Source: Woeseiaceae bacterium
GTDB lineage: Bacteria > Pseudomonadota > Gammaproteobacteria > Steroidobacterales > Woeseiaceae
Direction of reading: 5' to 3'
Length of the DNA: 64,000 nucleotides
Assembly: GCA_030065915.1 (NCBI GenBank)
Contig: JASJCQ010000003.1
Span: 186,001-250,000 of the forward strand
Below, in pieces: positions 9,353 through 17,660 of this stretch. The notes beneath the pieces are model-generated. The model saw only the letters and a list, made by a program, of their open reading frames with translations. It did no database searches and was not told the DNA's origin. The translations under genes and the position numbers were made by a program. Within the stretch, counting starts at the first letter, position 1. Every line of letters starts with the position of its first letter.

Positions 9353-11056
9353 ATGGCAGAAGTTAGCGCCTTTCTTGCGACATTAAACGGAATTCTCTGG
9401 CACCAGACGGTGCTGTACGCAATTGTCGCCACCGGCTTGCTGTTCACGATCTGGAGTGGCTTCTGCCAGTACCGGGCGTTGACCCACGGCCCCGCAGTTA
9501 TCCGCGGCGTCTACGATGACCCGAACGACCCGGGTGCCATTAACCACTTCCAGGCCCTGTCCGCCGCGCTGTCGGCGACCGTCGGCCTCGGCAATATCGG
9601 CGGTGTCGCGCTGGCCATCGCGCTCGGTGGGCCCGGAGCTGTCTTCTGGATCTGGGTCATCGGCACGCTGGGGATGTCGATCAAGCTCACCGAAGTGACG
9701 CTGTCGATGCTGTATCGCAACACCGACGATCCCGACAACCCGCACGGCGGTCCGATGTGGGTCGTTTCAAAAGGATTGGAAAGAAAGGGCTTTCCTCGCC
9801 TCGGCAAGACGATCGGCGTCATCTTCTGCCTGACGCTGCTGGTCTCGACGATGACAGGCGGCAACATGTTCCAGGCCTGGAACGTCGGTGAACTGACCGA
9901 GGAATACTTCGGCGTACCCTCCTTTATCAGCGGCATCATCCTCGTCACCGTCGTGGGTGGCGTCATCATCGGCGGCATCAAGCGCATCGGACTCGTCGCC
10001 GGTACGCTGGTACCGTTCATGGTCGCGCTGTACCTGATCGCCGGCCTGTACGTCCTCGTCGTCAACATCGGCGAGCTGCCCGCGATGTTCGCCCTGATCG
10101 TCAAGTCGGCCTTTGCGCCTACGGAGGCCACCGGGGCTTTCGTCGGTGGCACCGCCGCCTCGGCCTTCCTGTTCGGCATGAAGCGCGCCGTGTTCTCCAA
10201 CGAGGCCGGCCAGGGCTCATCGCCCATCGCTCACTCGGCCGCGAAGACGGACGAGCCGGTTCGCGAGGGCGTCGTCGCAGGACTGGAGCCCTTTATCGAC
10301 ACGATCGTTGTCTGCACATTTACGGCGCTGATCATCCTGTCGACCGGCATCTGGAATCGCGGCCCGGATATTCCCTTCGACCAGGCCCCGGCCTTCTCGG
10401 CAACGGAAAGCGGCTGGGAACTGCCGGACACGCCGGTCAATTCCGACGACTGGCTGGTCGAAGAAACTGCCGTTCTCGTCGTGACGGGCGACACCTGGGA
10501 CGAGGACTTCAACCGCTATAAACTGGAAGGAACGGTCGTCGACACCGGCAACGGCCTGGTCGTTGACTGGAACACGTTCCAGAGCAGCGTCGAGCCAGAG
10601 ATCGTTGGCGACGGTATGTACAAGACCTACGTCGGGGCCACGCTGACCGCGAAGGCCTTCGACAGCGTCACCCCGGGGCTGGGTAAGTGGCTGGTGTCCA
10701 TCGCCGCGTGGTTGTTTGCGATCTCGACCATGATCTCCTGGTCGTACTACGGCGAGCAGGGCGTCGTGTTTCTCGCCGGCGAACGCGCCGTGCTCGGCTA
10801 CAAGATCCTGTTCCTGGTCGCGGCCATGGTCGCGACGCTGGGCTTCCTGAAGACAGACACCGACCTCGACAACATGACCGGCGTTGGAACAGGCGTCATG
10901 CTGTTCGCCAACCTGCCGATCATGTGGATCTTCGGCCACCAGGCGATGGCGGCTTACAAGGAGTACATCCAGCGACTCAAGGAAGGCCGCATGGGGCCGG
11001 ACCACCCGCCGCCGTCACTGGAAGACCTGTTGTCCGGGCGCGACGTCGAGAAGTAG
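9353..11056 (+). CDS. AGCS family sodium:alanine/glycine symporter with a large insertion
   Basis: A 567-residue Na+-coupled amino-acid symporter of the inner membrane. The AGCS signatures are clear: FQALSAALSATVGLGNIGGV near residue 70, GPGAVFWIWVIG, and the conserved FSNEAGQGSSPIAHSAAKT. Family members usually have 440-490 residues. The excess is a hydrophilic segment at about residues 333-442 (from IWNRGPDIPF to SVTPGLGKW), placed between two membrane helices; it is rich in Asp and Glu and reads as a small extra domain. The gene follows the thiolase gene by 110 bases and is followed at once by a strong terminator, so it is probably its own unit or the end of one. Confidence 0.94.
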   Translation: MAEVSAFLATLNGILWHQTVLYAIVATGLLFTIWSGFCQYRALTHGPAVIRGVYDDPNDPGAINHFQALSAALSATVGLGNIGGVALAIALGGPGAVFWIWVIGTLGMSIKLTEVTLSMLYRNTDDPDNPHGGPMWVVSKGLERKGFPRLGKTIGVIFCLTLLVSTMTGGNMFQAWNVGELTEEYFGVPSFISGIILVTVVGGVIIGGIKRIGLVAGTLVPFMVALYLIAGLYVLVVNIGELPAMFALIVKSAFAPTEATGAFVGGTAASAFLFGMKRAVFSNEAGQGSSPIAHSAAKTDEPVREGVVAGLEPFIDTIVVCTFTALIILSTGIWNRGPDIPFDQAPAFSATESGWELPDTPVNSDDWLVEETAVLVVTGDTWDEDFNRYKLEGTVVDTGNGLVVDWNTFQSSVEPEIVGDGMYKTYVGATLTAKAFDSVTPGLGKWLVSIAAWLFAISTMISWSYYGEQGVVFLAGERAVLGYKILFLVAAMVATLGFLKTDTDLDNMTGVGTGVMLFANLPIMWIFGHQAMAAYKEYIQRLKEGRMGPDHPPPSLEDLLSGRDVEK

Positions 11057-11060
11057 ACGC

Positions 11061-11093
11061 AAAAGGCCATCCCGAGGGATGGCCTTTTTCTTT
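11061..11093 (+). terminator. Rho-independent terminator after the AGCS symporter
   Basis: AAAAGGCCATCCC, a three-base loop (GAG), then GGATGGCCTTTTTC: a ten-base-pair stem (GGCCATCCC plus flanking A/T pairs) with a T-run, starting four bases after the stop codon. Confidence 0.9.
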
Positions 11094-11138
11094 CAGGCGC
11101 GTGGCCGGCACTCCAGCCGGGTCGACGACCGCTACGGT

Positions 11139-12086
11139 CTACTGAGCCGCAGTAAAGTCGACGACGGTCGTTTCACCTTCAGCAATCGAGATGTCGTTCA
11201 CCACGGCAGCGAATTCAAACGGGTCAACCGCGTCATCGGCGTTGTCGTCCTCGGCAGGATCGTCATTGGATGCCGTGCACGTGAACGCTGCCGTGTAATC
11301 ACCGACCTCGAGGTAACTGACCGAGTAAACGTAGTCACCGTCCTGGTCCTGCGTCACATTGGCGGTCACAACCGGATCGGTGTCCGAGTCGTTGATGTCA
11401 TCGACGTCCGAATTTGGACCGTCGAACAGGTACACTGCATTGCCGGTATCTGCCGCGAGGTCATTGGCGCAGCCCGTGGCGTTCGCGTCAAGCAGCGCCG
11501 CGTCGACCGTGCCCGTCAGCGTCCCGGAACGGGTCTGGTCGCTGATACGCAGTGAGGGACGGAGCAACAACACGCCCGGCTGGCCGACGGGGTCAACCAA
11601 CGCCTTGCGCAGGTCCCAGTCAACGACGAAACTCGACGACTGATTCGCCGTGACGGTGAGCCCGCCGGACAACTGCAGTCCACGTTCGGAGCCACTCGGA
11701 ATGCGCAACTCAACTTCCATGCCGTCCTGTATTGCGTAGGAATCGCGGACCCCGAGCTCGGCATTGACCCCGAGCCTGACCCAGCTGTAAGGGCCGGCCG
11801 GAACCGTCGTTGGCTCCTGCAACACCGCTGTGACCCCGTTCTGCAGTGTCAGCAAGTCGAAGCTCTTCGGCGATGAAAATGCAATCTCGATCTCATCGCC
11901 GCCCTGCGGTTTCAGTGTCACACCAGAAAACTCGACCCAGACTTCGGTGACGTTGTCGACCGGCGCATCGGTAATGGCGATCGAAATCGTGCCCGTCGAC
12001 GTATCTTCGAAGACCTCATTAAAGCTGCTGCCTCCACAACCCGCCAGGGCGAGCGCGACGCTGCCGGCAATCAGTGTTCTATTCAT
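11139..12086 (-). CDS. DUF4382 domain lipoprotein
   Basis: A 315-residue lipoprotein with the lipobox LAGC (Cys17). Residues about 33-170 match the DUF4382 pattern: ISIAITDAPVDNVTEVWVEFSGVTLKP, read here as ISIAITDAPVDNV followed by TEVWVEFSGVTL, and then LLTLQNGVTAVLQ and a beta-rich ending. The family is a predicted surface or periplasmic beta-sandwich of unknown role. The C-terminal half (after residue 190) is a second beta-rich, acidic region with DVDDINDSDTDP and ends in a carboxypeptidase-regulatory-like pattern with a CTASNDDP segment. It stands alone, convergent with the symporter. Confidence 0.85.
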   Translation of the reverse strand: MNRTLIAGSVALALAGCGGSSFNEVFEDTSTGTISIAITDAPVDNVTEVWVEFSGVTLKPQGGDEIEIAFSSPKSFDLLTLQNGVTAVLQEPTTVPAGPYSWVRLGVNAELGVRDSYAIQDGMEVELRIPSGSERGLQLSGGLTVTANQSSSFVVDWDLRKALVDPVGQPGVLLLRPSLRISDQTRSGTLTGTVDAALLDANATGCANDLAADTGNAVYLFDGPNSDVDDINDSDTDPVVTANVTQDQDGDYVYSVSYLEVGDYTAAFTCTASNDDPAEDDNADDAVDPFEFAAVVNDISIAEGETTVVDFTAAQ

Positions 12087-12170
12087 CGGTTCTTCCCGTT
12101 CCAGTTATCGTCAGTCTGGCTTACAAGACTTGCAGTCTAGCAAGCGGCCTTCGGCACGCTAAAAGCCTTT

Positions 12171-12611
12171 TCACATAAAGCCGTCATTGCCGGACTTTAT
12201 GCTGCGTTGCAATTCATCGAGGGCCTTGTCGATTTTCTCCTTGGCCTGCTTGGTAACGCCGCCCTTCTGGTACTCGTCGACCACGAACGTCTCCACCTTA
12301 CCTACGAGGTCATCGAGCTGCATGCTCCTGATCTCGTACTCGGCCTTGACGTCGTCCGGTGCGTTCTCGTAGGCGCTGAACAGGTTGATCCACTGCTCGG
12401 TCTGTTTACCCATGCAGACCAGGCGATAGAAGACCGAGCGTTCATAGGGGCCCGGCGAGAACACGCTGATGATCCCGGCGATCAGGGACGCCGGCACCAG
12501 CAGCAGGTCGCGAAACCCGTCAACAATCAGCTTCACTTGCAGGAGGCCAACGTCTCGTATCAGCGTCCATCGATCGATGCCGGGGGATGGCTGCGGTAGC
12601 TTGTCAGTCAT
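12171..12611 (-). CDS. Conserved hypothetical protein with one hydrophobic helix
   Basis: A 146-residue protein I do not recognise. Residues about 28-55 (KLIVDGFRDLLLVPASLIAG) form a hydrophobic helix preceded by a charged N-terminus, and the rest is soluble and helical, ending in a lysine-rich coiled-coil-like stretch (QAKEKIDKALDELQRSIKSG). It is probably anchored in the inner membrane with the C-terminal part in the cytoplasm. It is divergent from hemH, with 98 bases between the two starts. Confidence 0.65.
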   Translation of the reverse strand: MTDKLPQPSPGIDRWTLIRDVGLLQVKLIVDGFRDLLLVPASLIAGIISVFSPGPYERSVFYRLVCMGKQTEQWINLFSAYENAPDDVKAEYEIRSMQLDDLVGKVETFVVDEYQKGGVTKQAKEKIDKALDELQRSIKSGNDGFM

Positions 12612-12709
12612 GGCTTGTTACAGATTGTTGCGACCGGACGAAGTATAGCCGCTGGCAAGCGCCGTATCTTTGCAGTAGGGTTTCGGGCTGACCGTAAGGC
12701 CACCCGAAC

Positions 12710-13822
12710 ATGCCTACCTTCGAATCGAAACCTCTGTACAAGCACGGCGATGCCGACGCACTTGGCGTGCTGGTCGTAAACCTCGGAACGCCCGATGCGC
12801 CGACGACGTCTGCCGTTCGCAGGTATCTCGCGCAGTTCCTGTGGGACGGCAGGGTGATCGAACTGCCACGCCCACTCTGGTGGCTGATACTGAACGGCTT
12901 CATCCTCCGCTTCCGTCCGTCACGATCGGCCGAAGCCTACGCAGAGATCTGGGGAGAGGACGGCTCTCCTTTGCTGAAGTTTTGCGAGGACATGCAGCGC
13001 GGCATCCTGTCACGACTGGAAGCGGCGATGCCGGGGCCTGTTCATGTCTCTTTAGGCATGTCCTATGGCTCGCCGTCGATCGATAGCGCACTGGCCGAGC
13101 TTTACGAGCGCGGCGCTCGACGCATCGTGCTGTTGCCGCTCTATCCGCAGTACTCAGGGACAACCACCGGGTCCGTCTTCGACGCCGTGACGCAGGCACT
13201 CTCTCGACGGCGCTGGGTGCCCGAATTCCGTTTCATCAATCACTACCATGACTACGACGGTTACATCGCCGCGCTGGCCGCCAGTATTCGAGAGTACTGG
13301 GACGAGAACGGCAAAGGCGACAAGCTGATGTTCTCCTTCCATGGCGTGCCTCGGGACACGCTGTTAAAGGGCGATCCGTATCACTGTCACTGCCAGAAAA
13401 CTGCGCGACTGGTTGCAGAGAGGCTCGAACTGCCGCAGGATGAGTGGGTGATATCGTTCCAGTCGCGTGTGGGCAGGGCGGAATGGCTACGGCCATACAC
13501 GGATGAAACGATCGAGGAACTTGGCGCACAGAAGCTGGGCAGCCTTGACGTTGTTTGCCCCGGTTTCTCCGCCGATTGCCTCGAGACGCTCGAGGAAATA
13601 GCGATGCAGAATGCAGAGCTCTTTGAAGAATCCGGTGGCGGGAAGCTCAACTACATTCCCTGCCTCAACGCGAGAGACGACCATATCGATTTTCTCTCGC
13701 AACTGGTGCTCGCGCATGCTCAGGGCTGGCCCGAAACATCCATGGACTGGGACGAAGGCATTATTGCTGATGCTCGGCAACGGACCCGGCAACGCGCTCT
13801 GGATCTGGGCGCCGACGAATGA
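12710..13822 (+). CDS. hemH: Ferrochelatase
   Basis: A 370-residue enzyme that inserts Fe2+ into protoporphyrin IX, the last step of protohaem synthesis. VVNLGTPDAPT opens the domain, His211 in FSFHGVPR is the metal-binding and catalytic histidine, and Glu292 in DCLETLEEI is the conserved acidic partner. GDPYHCHCQKTARL is the usual proteobacterial form of the substrate-pocket loop. The length is normal. The final TGA overlaps the ATG of the following VOC gene by the ATGA arrangement, so translation of the two is coupled. Two more haem genes, hemF and hemB, are elsewhere in the window. Confidence 0.97.
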   Translation: MPTFESKPLYKHGDADALGVLVVNLGTPDAPTTSAVRRYLAQFLWDGRVIELPRPLWWLILNGFILRFRPSRSAEAYAEIWGEDGSPLLKFCEDMQRGILSRLEAAMPGPVHVSLGMSYGSPSIDSALAELYERGARRIVLLPLYPQYSGTTTGSVFDAVTQALSRRRWVPEFRFINHYHDYDGYIAALAASIREYWDENGKGDKLMFSFHGVPRDTLLKGDPYHCHCQKTARLVAERLELPQDEWVISFQSRVGRAEWLRPYTDETIEELGAQKLGSLDVVCPGFSADCLETLEEIAMQNAELFEESGGGKLNYIPCLNARDDHIDFLSQLVLAHAQGWPETSMDWDEGIIADARQRTRQRALDLGADE

Positions 13823-14622
13823 GCGGCCTTGGGCGCTTCCTCGAGTTTAGCGTTCGAACCACGGATATCCTCGAGTCCTTAAGTTTCTACAAGTCTCTCG
13901 GTTTTCGCGAGCTTACGAGCGGTGACATGTGGCCGCATCGCTATGCGGTGGTCAGCGATGGCCTGTTATGCATCGGTCTTCATGAACGAGAGTTCGACGG
14001 CCCGGCGGTCACTTTCGTTCAGCAGGACCTCGCCAAGCGCGCTCGCGCCATGAGCGATCACGGTTTCCTGTTTACCGAGATGAAGCTGGACGAAGACGTC
14101 TTCAACGAGATCAGCCTGAAGGACCACGACGGCCACCTGGTCACGATGGTCGAGGCGAGGACGTTCAATTTCGACGAAGATGACGACGACGACTCGGCCT
14201 GCGGTACCTTCTTCGAAGTGACGCTGCCCGTTCGCGACGCGACACGCGCCGCCCGCTTCTGGGGGCCCGTTACGCATGTCATCGAGGAGGTCCGTGAGGA
14301 ACCTACGATACATATGCGATTCGATGCTGGCGGGATTTCCCTGGGCATTTCGGAGAGCATCGCGTTGCAGCAGCCATCGCTGTGCTTCAAGGGGCCGGAC
14401 CTCGACCGTCTGCCGTTGCTGATCGAACGGCATGGGCTGAAGCATGAAAAGTATCCGGGTTTCGAAGGCGCGCGCTGCGTCCTGACGGCGCCGGAAGGCA
14501 CTCGCCTTTATGTGTTCGACGAAGACTTCCTCGGCGGCTCGATAGAAGTCGAGGAATCGGAGGACACCAGCTCGTTCCCGGCCTACGCCATGCCCAATCA
14601 AGACAACGACAAAGACGACTAG
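13819..14622 (+). CDS. Two-domain VOC (glyoxalase/bleomycin-resistance-like) protein
   Basis: A 267-residue protein built from two VOC modules, residues about 5-115 (LEFSVRTTDILESLSFYKSLGF) read as LEFSVRTTDILE and SLSFYKSLGF, and about 125-245 (FFEVTLPVRDATRAARFWG). Each has the beta-alpha-beta-beta-beta pattern of the superfamily. The modules are joined by a very acidic linker (DEDDDDDSACG) and the C-terminus is also acidic (NQDNDKDD). VOC proteins range from lyases to dioxygenases to resistance proteins; the activity is not readable here. Translational coupling to hemH through an ATGA overlap is the main clue to its job. It overlaps the convergent kinase gene by four bases. Confidence 0.8.
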   Translation: MSGLGRFLEFSVRTTDILESLSFYKSLGFRELTSGDMWPHRYAVVSDGLLCIGLHEREFDGPAVTFVQQDLAKRARAMSDHGFLFTEMKLDEDVFNEISLKDHDGHLVTMVEARTFNFDEDDDDDSACGTFFEVTLPVRDATRAARFWGPVTHVIEEVREEPTIHMRFDAGGISLGISESIALQQPSLCFKGPDLDRLPLLIERHGLKHEKYPGFEGARCVLTAPEGTRLYVFDEDFLGGSIEVEESEDTSSFPAYAMPNQDNDKDD

Positions 14623-15485
14623 TCGAGCAGCGAACGCATCAGCGAGATCGATCGGCCGAGATAGCCGCCGCCGAAGATGTTCAGGTGATTTAACACGTGG
14701 TAGAGCTGGTACAGCGCCAGTCGTTGCTGGTGGCCGTCAGGCAGCGGCCATGCCGATTCGTAAGCCTCGTAGAATGAACGGTGAAAGCCACCGAACAGGC
14801 GGCTCATCGCGAGATCCGTTTCACGATCACCGTAGTAGACCGCCGGGTCGAAGATAATCGGTTCGCCGTTGCAGGCGGCCTTGTTGCCTGACCACAGATC
14901 ACCGTGCAGCAGGGACGGTTGCGGCTCTCGCCCGGAAAAGAACACCGGGACAGAGTCGATCACTCGACTGCCCAGCGTCTGCAGCTCACCGCCAAAGCCG
15001 TTGGCGCGCGCCGTGCGCAACTGATACTCGAGACGCTCGAGCTGATAGAACTCGACCCAGTTGTCGTTCTGCGCATTGGGCTGCGGCGTCGATCCGATCA
15101 TCGTGTCGCGGTAGAACCCGTGCTGGTCGGCCGTGTATCGGTGCAGTGCTGCCAGCTGTTCCCCGAGTCTCGCATCGACCGCGGGCGACGACGATTGCAT
15201 GTCCAGCCACTCAAGCGCGATCCACGCTTCATCACCGCTGCATCCCAGCGACACGACCGCCGGTACGCGGATGCAATCGGCCTTGGCCAGTTCCTGCAGG
15301 CCCGCCGCCTCCGACCCGAAGATGGACTCGGACGATGCGGGTCCGGTCTTCGCGAATACGGTGCCTCGCTCGCATTCGACCCGCCAAGCGGCGCTGATAT
15401 CGCCACCGCCAACGGGAGTCAGGCCAATCAATCCGCCCAGATCAAGCGACGCCAGAAGGTCATCGATGGCCGGCGACGTCCTCAC
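14619..15485 (-). CDS. Fructosamine kinase family protein
   Basis: A 288-residue small-molecule kinase of the fructosamine-3-kinase/ketosamine-kinase type. Lys46 (GTVFAKTG) is the probable ATP-phosphate lysine, HGDLWSGN (His194 to Asn201) is the catalytic loop with Asp196 as base, and Asp213 (IFDPAVYYGDRE) is the Mg2+-binding aspartate. Members phosphorylate protein- or amino-acid-bound sugars so that the glycation adduct can fall off, a repair step. It overlaps the upstream exonuclease gene by four bases (ATGA), so the two are coupled. Confidence 0.92.
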   Translation of the reverse strand: MRTSPAIDDLLASLDLGGLIGLTPVGGGDISAAWRVECERGTVFAKTGPASSESIFGSEAAGLQELAKADCIRVPAVVSLGCSGDEAWIALEWLDMQSSSPAVDARLGEQLAALHRYTADQHGFYRDTMIGSTPQPNAQNDNWVEFYQLERLEYQLRTARANGFGGELQTLGSRVIDSVPVFFSGREPQPSLLHGDLWSGNKAACNGEPIIFDPAVYYGDRETDLAMSRLFGGFHRSFYEAYESAWPLPDGHQQRLALYQLYHVLNHLNIFGGGYLGRSISLMRSLLD

Positions 15486-16381
15486 AGACCCCTGTCGACG
15501 ATGACATCGGCCACGCGTTCGGCCTGCCTTCGGAGCGCAGTACCGATGTCGGCCTCATCGAACAGTGCATTGACATCGCCAAGCCTGGGATTTGCGGGCC
15601 GCAACAGCGGCTCCGGGTCGTCTATCGGCGCGTCGCAGGCGATACCGGTCAGCTTCCTCGCAATCATCGCGTCGTCCGTGTGCCGCTCCAGCTTGCCACC
15701 CAGCGTCTTGGCGCCGCGCACGGTGACCTCGTGGACGCGGTCGAGGTTCGAGTAGATTTCATCGAGTGAACCGAAATGGTCGAGCAACGCAGCAGCCGTC
15801 TTCTTGCCGACGCCGGGCACGCCGGGAATGTTGTCCACGGCGTCACCGGCCAGGGCGAGGAAGTCGGCGATCTGCTCCGGCCGAACGCCGAACACCTCGG
15901 AAACCTGGTCGTAGTAGATCTTGCCGCGGCCCGAAAAATCCCAGAAGACGTCTTGCCGGCCCAGGAGCTGCGCGAGGTCCTTGTCCCGACTGACGATCGT
16001 CGACGGACGGCCCTGGCGTCGTCCGTGTTCCACAAGGGTGCCGATCAGGTCGTCAGCCTCGTAGACCGGGCTGGCTAGTTCCATGATGCCCATGGACCGC
16101 GTGTATCGTCGGCACTGATGGAACTGCCGTTCCAGGTCTTCCGGCGCCGGATCACGATTCGCCTTGTACTGCGGGTAGATGTCATTCCGGAATGACGTCG
16201 CCAGGCTCTCGTCGAAGCAGACGGCGAGATGATCCGGCTTGACGCGTTCGACAAAGTCGCCGAGGAAGCGGCAGAACCCGTAAAGCGCGTTGACCGGATT
16301 TCCGTCACGGTCAACCATGTCATCGGGCATGGAATAGTAGGCACGAAAAACGTAGACGCTAGCGTCGATGAGATATTGCAT
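15482..16381 (-). CDS. 5'-3' exonuclease / flap endonuclease-like protein (stand-alone PolI N-domain type)
   Basis: A 299-residue FEN-family nuclease homologous to the N-terminal exonuclease domain of DNA polymerase I, without a polymerase domain. Metal-binding acids are in place: Asp6 (YLIDAS), Asp57 (CFDES), Glu108, Asp110 and Asp111 (YEADDLIG), Asp133 and Asp135 (SRDKDL), and Asp180 and Asp183 (GDAVDN). The helix-three-turn-helix DNA-binding motif follows (IPGVPGVGKKTAAALL). Such proteins trim 5' flaps in repair and replication; ExoIX/Xni of enterobacteria is a related stand-alone form, but this one keeps the full acid set. It is the first gene of a coupled pair with the fructosamine kinase gene. 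Confidence 0.9.
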   Translation of the reverse strand: MQYLIDASVYVFRAYYSMPDDMVDRDGNPVNALYGFCRFLGDFVERVKPDHLAVCFDESLATSFRNDIYPQYKANRDPAPEDLERQFHQCRRYTRSMGIMELASPVYEADDLIGTLVEHGRRQGRPSTIVSRDKDLAQLLGRQDVFWDFSGRGKIYYDQVSEVFGVRPEQIADFLALAGDAVDNIPGVPGVGKKTAAALLDHFGSLDEIYSNLDRVHEVTVRGAKTLGGKLERHTDDAMIARKLTGIACDAPIDDPEPLLRPANPRLGDVNALFDEADIGTALRRQAERVADVIVDRGL

Positions 16382-16493
16382 CAGGGAAGTATAGATCAGG
16401 CAACGGCGATTCCGCAGTTTAGAGCTGGCAATTAGGAGCGGCTGCTCCTATATGTAGCGGCCACTGGACAGTCTTGTTTGGGGAAATTGTTGG

Positions 16494-16518
16494 CTTCCGC
16501 TTTCGGCCAGAAGCGGAC
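16494..16518. repeat. Degenerate dispersed repeat, copy 1 (hairpin form)
   Basis: TCCGCTT (16496-16502) pairs with AAGCGGA (16511-16517) around an eight-base loop. The same words (TCCGC, GGTC/GGCC, AGCGG) recur in each of the next intergenic gaps up to 18.9 kb. Confidence 0.55.
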
Positions 16519-16548
16519 GGATTGACAGTCACGCCCGAACGACAACGC

Positions 16549-16986
16549 TTACGCACTAAGTTCCAAAATCGCAAGCACGATCATCGTGATCGCGGATAGT
16601 ATCCAGAGCGATCCGAACATATTGGCGCTCCTTACTGAGGATGGCCGTCCGACACTCTTGCTATGTTGTTTCAGGACGATTCGGGTGATCATAAACACGC
16701 CCGGGAAGTACAGATATATGCCGCCGCCGACGAGCGCAAATACCGGCCAACTGGGATGTCCAAGGATCATCAAGAGTGCCGCTAGTGGCAGTATCCAGGT
16801 CAACAGAACGTCCATGATCCCCTGCGACATGCGCTCAAAAAGATACATCGAGGGGTCGACTTCGTGCTCAGGCTCGAACAGGCCGAGCTTGATGGCCGTC
16901 GGCAGGAAAAATACAGCCATCGTCTGACCGACCCAGCAGATCAGACCGAGTATGACGACGATGACTCCGATCAGAGTTGTCAGCAT
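16549..16986 (-). CDS. Hypothetical four-helix membrane protein
   Basis: A 145-residue protein I do not recognise. The start is ATG 16986, which has GGGAAG seven to eight bases upstream; a longer form from 17010 has no such site. Four hydrophobic segments are visible: residues about 2-25 (LTTLIGVIVVILGLICWVG), 58-75 (MDVLLTWILPLAALLMILG), 78-100 (WPVFALVGGGIYLYFPGVFM) and 122-143 (FGSLWILSAITMIVLAILEL). It is the last gene of a run of four small minus-strand genes of unknown function with lower G+C than the flanks. Confidence 0.65.
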   Translation of the reverse strand: MLTTLIGVIVVILGLICWVGQTMAVFFLPTAIKLGLFEPEHEVDPSMYLFERMSQGIMDVLLTWILPLAALLMILGHPSWPVFALVGGGIYLYFPGVFMITRIVLKQHSKSVGRPSSVRSANMFGSLWILSAITMIVLAILELSA

Positions 16987-17038
16987 TTCAACGCTTCCCG
17001 AGGCTCGCAAACGACACTTTGTATTAGCTGATGCTTAA

Positions 17039-17068
17039 GGTCCGCTTGGGGTCAGAAAGAGTCATTCT
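17039..17068. repeat. Degenerate dispersed repeat, copy 2
   Basis: GGTCCGCTTGGGGTCAGAAA then GAGTCATTCT, followed at 17091-17111 by a related half (GGTTCCGGCCAAAAGCAGAC). It shares the core TCCGCTTtGGGTCaga with copies 1, 3 and 4. Confidence 0.5.
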
Positions 17069-17153
17069 AACGCGAATCGTCTGGGCGACTGGTTCCGGCC
17101 AAAAGCAGACATCAAACCTTTTGACAGGAAGGCTAAATACGAATGTCGAAAGA

Positions 17154-17561
17154 TCAGTCCTGTTTAATGGCAACAGCGAGATCGAGTTCGATGTCAGCTA
17201 TCGTCATTCGTAGCTCGACCGGCGCTTGGTATTGTCCTTCAAACCTGATGGGCTCTGCATTAACCCGCGCGTAAGTGCTGCTTGGCGTAGTGAACGCCTT
17301 CGAGTCTGTTCTTTCGTAAAGCCAAACCTCAACCGAATACCCGTCCTCCTTCTGTGGAGACACATGAAGGTCGAGCCTATAGTCCTTAAGAATCAGCGGA
17401 AACTTGTTTCCCTGGGGGAGACGCATCCTGCTGGAGATCCGCTGGACATCGCTGCTCACCTTCAGTGTCACGTCGTAGTTCAGCCAAAAACCTCTTTCGG
17501 TACCACCGAAGGCTGGTCCGAAGAGCATCAAGGCTAGAAAACCGGGTAAGAGTCTTCTCAC
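17154..17561 (-). CDS. Hypothetical secreted protein
   Basis: A 135-residue protein with a Sec signal peptide (RRLLPGFLALMLFGPAFGG, cleavage probably near residue 19-20) and a mature domain of about 115 residues made of alternating strands, for instance LILKDYRLDLHVSPQKEDGY and VELRMTIADIELDLAVAIKQ. There is no lipobox and no membrane anchor after the signal, so a periplasmic location is likely. I recognise no family. It sits between two other unknown genes in the same orientation, with degenerate repeats on both sides. Confidence 0.6.
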   Translation of the reverse strand: MRRLLPGFLALMLFGPAFGGTERGFWLNYDVTLKVSSDVQRISSRMRLPQGNKFPLILKDYRLDLHVSPQKEDGYSVEVWLYERTDSKAFTTPSSTYARVNAEPIRFEGQYQAPVELRMTIADIELDLAVAIKQD

Positions 17562-17588
17562 TGATTTGGGTTCCTATGTTCCGCGGAA

Positions 17589-17617
17589 TGTCCGCATTGG
17601 GTCAGGAGCCGCCAGAG
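17589..17617. repeat. Degenerate dispersed repeat, copy 3
   Basis: TGTCCGCATTGGGTCAGGAG then CCGCCAGAG; a second half, TAGCGGACAG, lies at 17647-17656. Same core as copies 2 and 4. Confidence 0.5.
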
Positions 17618-17660
17618 TAACAGACAGTCGGGCAGGTCATGTCCAATAGCGGACAGTTTT

